Positions 19,033 to 20,244 of a stretch of 20,244 nt of DNA are shown here, one piece after another; the stretch's first letter is position 1; the number at the start of each line of letters is the position of its first letter. The DNA is taken from NCBI GenBank assembly GCA_035591015.1, contig JAXIUW010199176.1, forward strand, positions 1 to 20,244, read 5' to 3'. Source of the DNA: Cephalothrix simula (Eukaryota > Nemertea > Palaeonemertea > Archinemertea > Cephalotrichidae). A program made the translations under genes and the position numbers. The notes under the pieces were generated by a model. The model did no database searches. It was given only the letters and a program-made list of their open reading frames with translations, and was not told where the DNA came from.

Positions 19033-19153
19033 GCGAATCACCTGAAAAAGGTCATTGAATTTTTTTCGAAGAACCCTGGAAAAGTCAGGGGAAATGAAAA
19101 TCATCACATTGACCACCCTCACTGATTTTGATTTTAATTACTATACAACCAGG
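19033..19153 (+). repeat. Interspersed direct repeat, copy 2 (121 bp)
   Basis: Second copy of the 18454 repeat, same orientation, 579 bp further on. Its last bases (acaaccagg) overlap the left end of the MITE at 19146. Confidence 0.85.
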
Positions 19154-19276
19154 AAACATTGATAATGTGGTCCCTACGTTTGATTTGTCGATGACATTAT
19201 TATGACATGATTAATGATGTGATTGACCAATGAAATGTAGGGGCCACATCATGAGCCACTTCATGTTTCTTGGTTG
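19146..19276. mobile_element. 131-bp MITE with TA target duplication
   Basis: The ends caaccaggaaacat and, inverted, caaccaagaaacat match at 13 of 14 bases. Pairing continues imperfectly inward (gtggtccctacgttt against gtggcccctacattt). A TA dinucleotide flanks each end (19144-19145, 19277-19278), as in Tc1/mariner-type insertions. No transposase is encoded. It ends 25 bases before the splice acceptor of the next exon. Confidence 0.75.
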
Positions 19277-19301
19277 TAAAATTTTTTATTACTCTTTTCA
19301 G

Positions 19302-19639
19302 GATGCCAGTGGCAGCCACCCCGAATCCACGTAGGCGTCAGATATATCCGAAACCACATTCATTCAATGGTACAGTGCACCAGAATGGTCCATTCCGTCC
19401 TCGCATTCCAGGTAATGCTGCGCGGTATGAGCATCCAGAACCCCAACCTGGATGCTATCCTGAACTAGGGCATATTTCACCAGTGTCATCGCATGGAAGT
19501 GAAGTTCAGGCTGCATTTTTTTCAACGAACAGCCCACCTTTGTTGAATCTGAGTCCAAATTTGAGTCCAACCGAGCCTCATACTCGTGGGTCACCAGCAT
19601 ATGACCTCAGAGAATCAACTAGGCGACAAAGCATTCAAG
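19302..19639 (+). CDS. First coding exon of an unrecognised proline-rich protein, 3' partial
   Basis: Exon from actcttttcag to CAAG|gtaaat; the ATG at 19303 follows the acceptor by one base and has a purine at -3. It encodes 112 residues plus one base (phase-1 intron). The part seen is disordered: rich in Pro, Ser, Asn and Arg, with a basic start (PNPRRRQIYPKPHS), a NLSPNLSPTEP repeat of Ser-Pro sites (82-91) and a RRQS basophilic kinase-type site (107-110). There is no signal peptide, membrane segment or domain. Splice signals and biased composition support a real exon, but I do not recognise the family. The gene continues past the window. Confidence 0.7.
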
Positions 19640-20244
19640 GTAAATATACATGTCCAGTCCATTATTTATTTTGAGCCATCCGTATCAACTGATCAGAGGC
19701 TAATAAATGTAGGGGGGCAGAGTTAAATTTTGACTTCAAACGAATTATTGATAGGGCTCCACTGCGCTTGTTTCTTTAGGAAAATTGGGTCAGAATAAGG
19801 ATCAATAAGCCATTGTGACTTAAAAAAGACAGGGTCACCCCTCCTCCAATGGTAGCCTTTTATTGCCCCCGAGGCACCTACAGGGGACCTCTTAAATATG
19901 CCTAGGAATGGAACGCAACCTTAGTTTCCCAGGGAAAGTGTCATGGCGGTGATCTTAAAGCATCTAGCTGCTAAAACGCATAATTCGTCAGGGAGGTATA
20001 GAACACAAATTCTGGCTCCGCCAGATAATTGCATTTTTTATACTTTTAATTTGTTATAAATGGTTCAAAAGATCAAAATTAGGAAAGTTACCACCAAAGC
20101 AAGAAACAAAATGATACATAACATGAATTGAAAGAAGCCGTCACGAATGCATAGCCAGAAATGACGAACATCGCGCCTAAAAATCATCATAATACACGCG
20201 GAGGAACATTATATAATATAGCAGGAAAGCAAAAAAAGTAAACG
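19640..20244 (+). other. Intron of the + strand gene to the window end
   Basis: Follows the gtaaat donor. No further exon, RNA or repeat was recognised. Confidence 0.4.

Larger units (their letters stand above)
18029..19301 (+). other. Intron of the + strand gene, repeat-filled
   Basis: Runs from the gtaagtaac donor to the actcttttcag acceptor. It contains an AT palindrome (18129-18172), a 121-bp direct-repeat pair (18454 and 19033) and a MITE (19146-19276). The frame at 18236-18454 has no recognisable features. Confidence 0.5.

Overview
The window is nuclear DNA of an animal, most likely a (marine) invertebrate. It is AT-rich, the protein genes are split by GT-AG introns with T-rich acceptors, and the introns and intergenic DNA hold many short inverted-repeat elements and one tRNA-like retroposon with target-site duplications. 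Nothing looks bacterial, and the species cannot be named from the sequence.

Layout. (1) 499-7675, + strand: a CDC25 dual-specificity phosphatase gene, open at its 5' end. Ten exons from 1950 to the stop at 7675 join at nine phase-0 introns into 469 codons, and a further 37-nt exon at 499-535 joins in frame. The protein has a disordered regulatory half with a DSGxxS degron, a KEN box split by an intron, two 14-3-3-type sites and the LVGDFSR linker. The rhodanese-type catalytic half follows, with the HCEFSSER loop. A long AT-rich 3' region follows to about 9495. (2) 9500-12430: no convincing gene; several foldback elements, the largest about 0.9 kb (11531-12414). (3) 15267-15674, - strand: an intronless small gene for a PNRC2-type decapping/NMD adaptor, with its probable AT-rich 3' UTR below it. 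(4) 15675-17900: a divergent intergenic/promoter region with CRE, AP-1, E-box and DRE-like sites plus two hairpins. (5) 17900-20244, + strand: the 5' end of an unrecognised gene, with a probable noncoding exon ending at 18028 and a coding exon at 19302-19639 that opens a proline-rich disordered protein. It continues past the window. Its first intron holds a 121-bp direct-repeat pair and a 131-bp TA-flanked MITE just before the acceptor.

Functionally, CDC25 activates CDK-cyclin by removing inhibitory phosphates, and PNRC2 links DCP1 and UPF1 in mRNA decay. No operon-like relation is implied. The main novelty I can support is in the CDC25 intron at 2402-2692, which carries two extra diverged copies of the exon segment coding for the RSNSLP site, one of them inside an open phase-0 reading frame. 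I found no clear undescribed multi-gene system.
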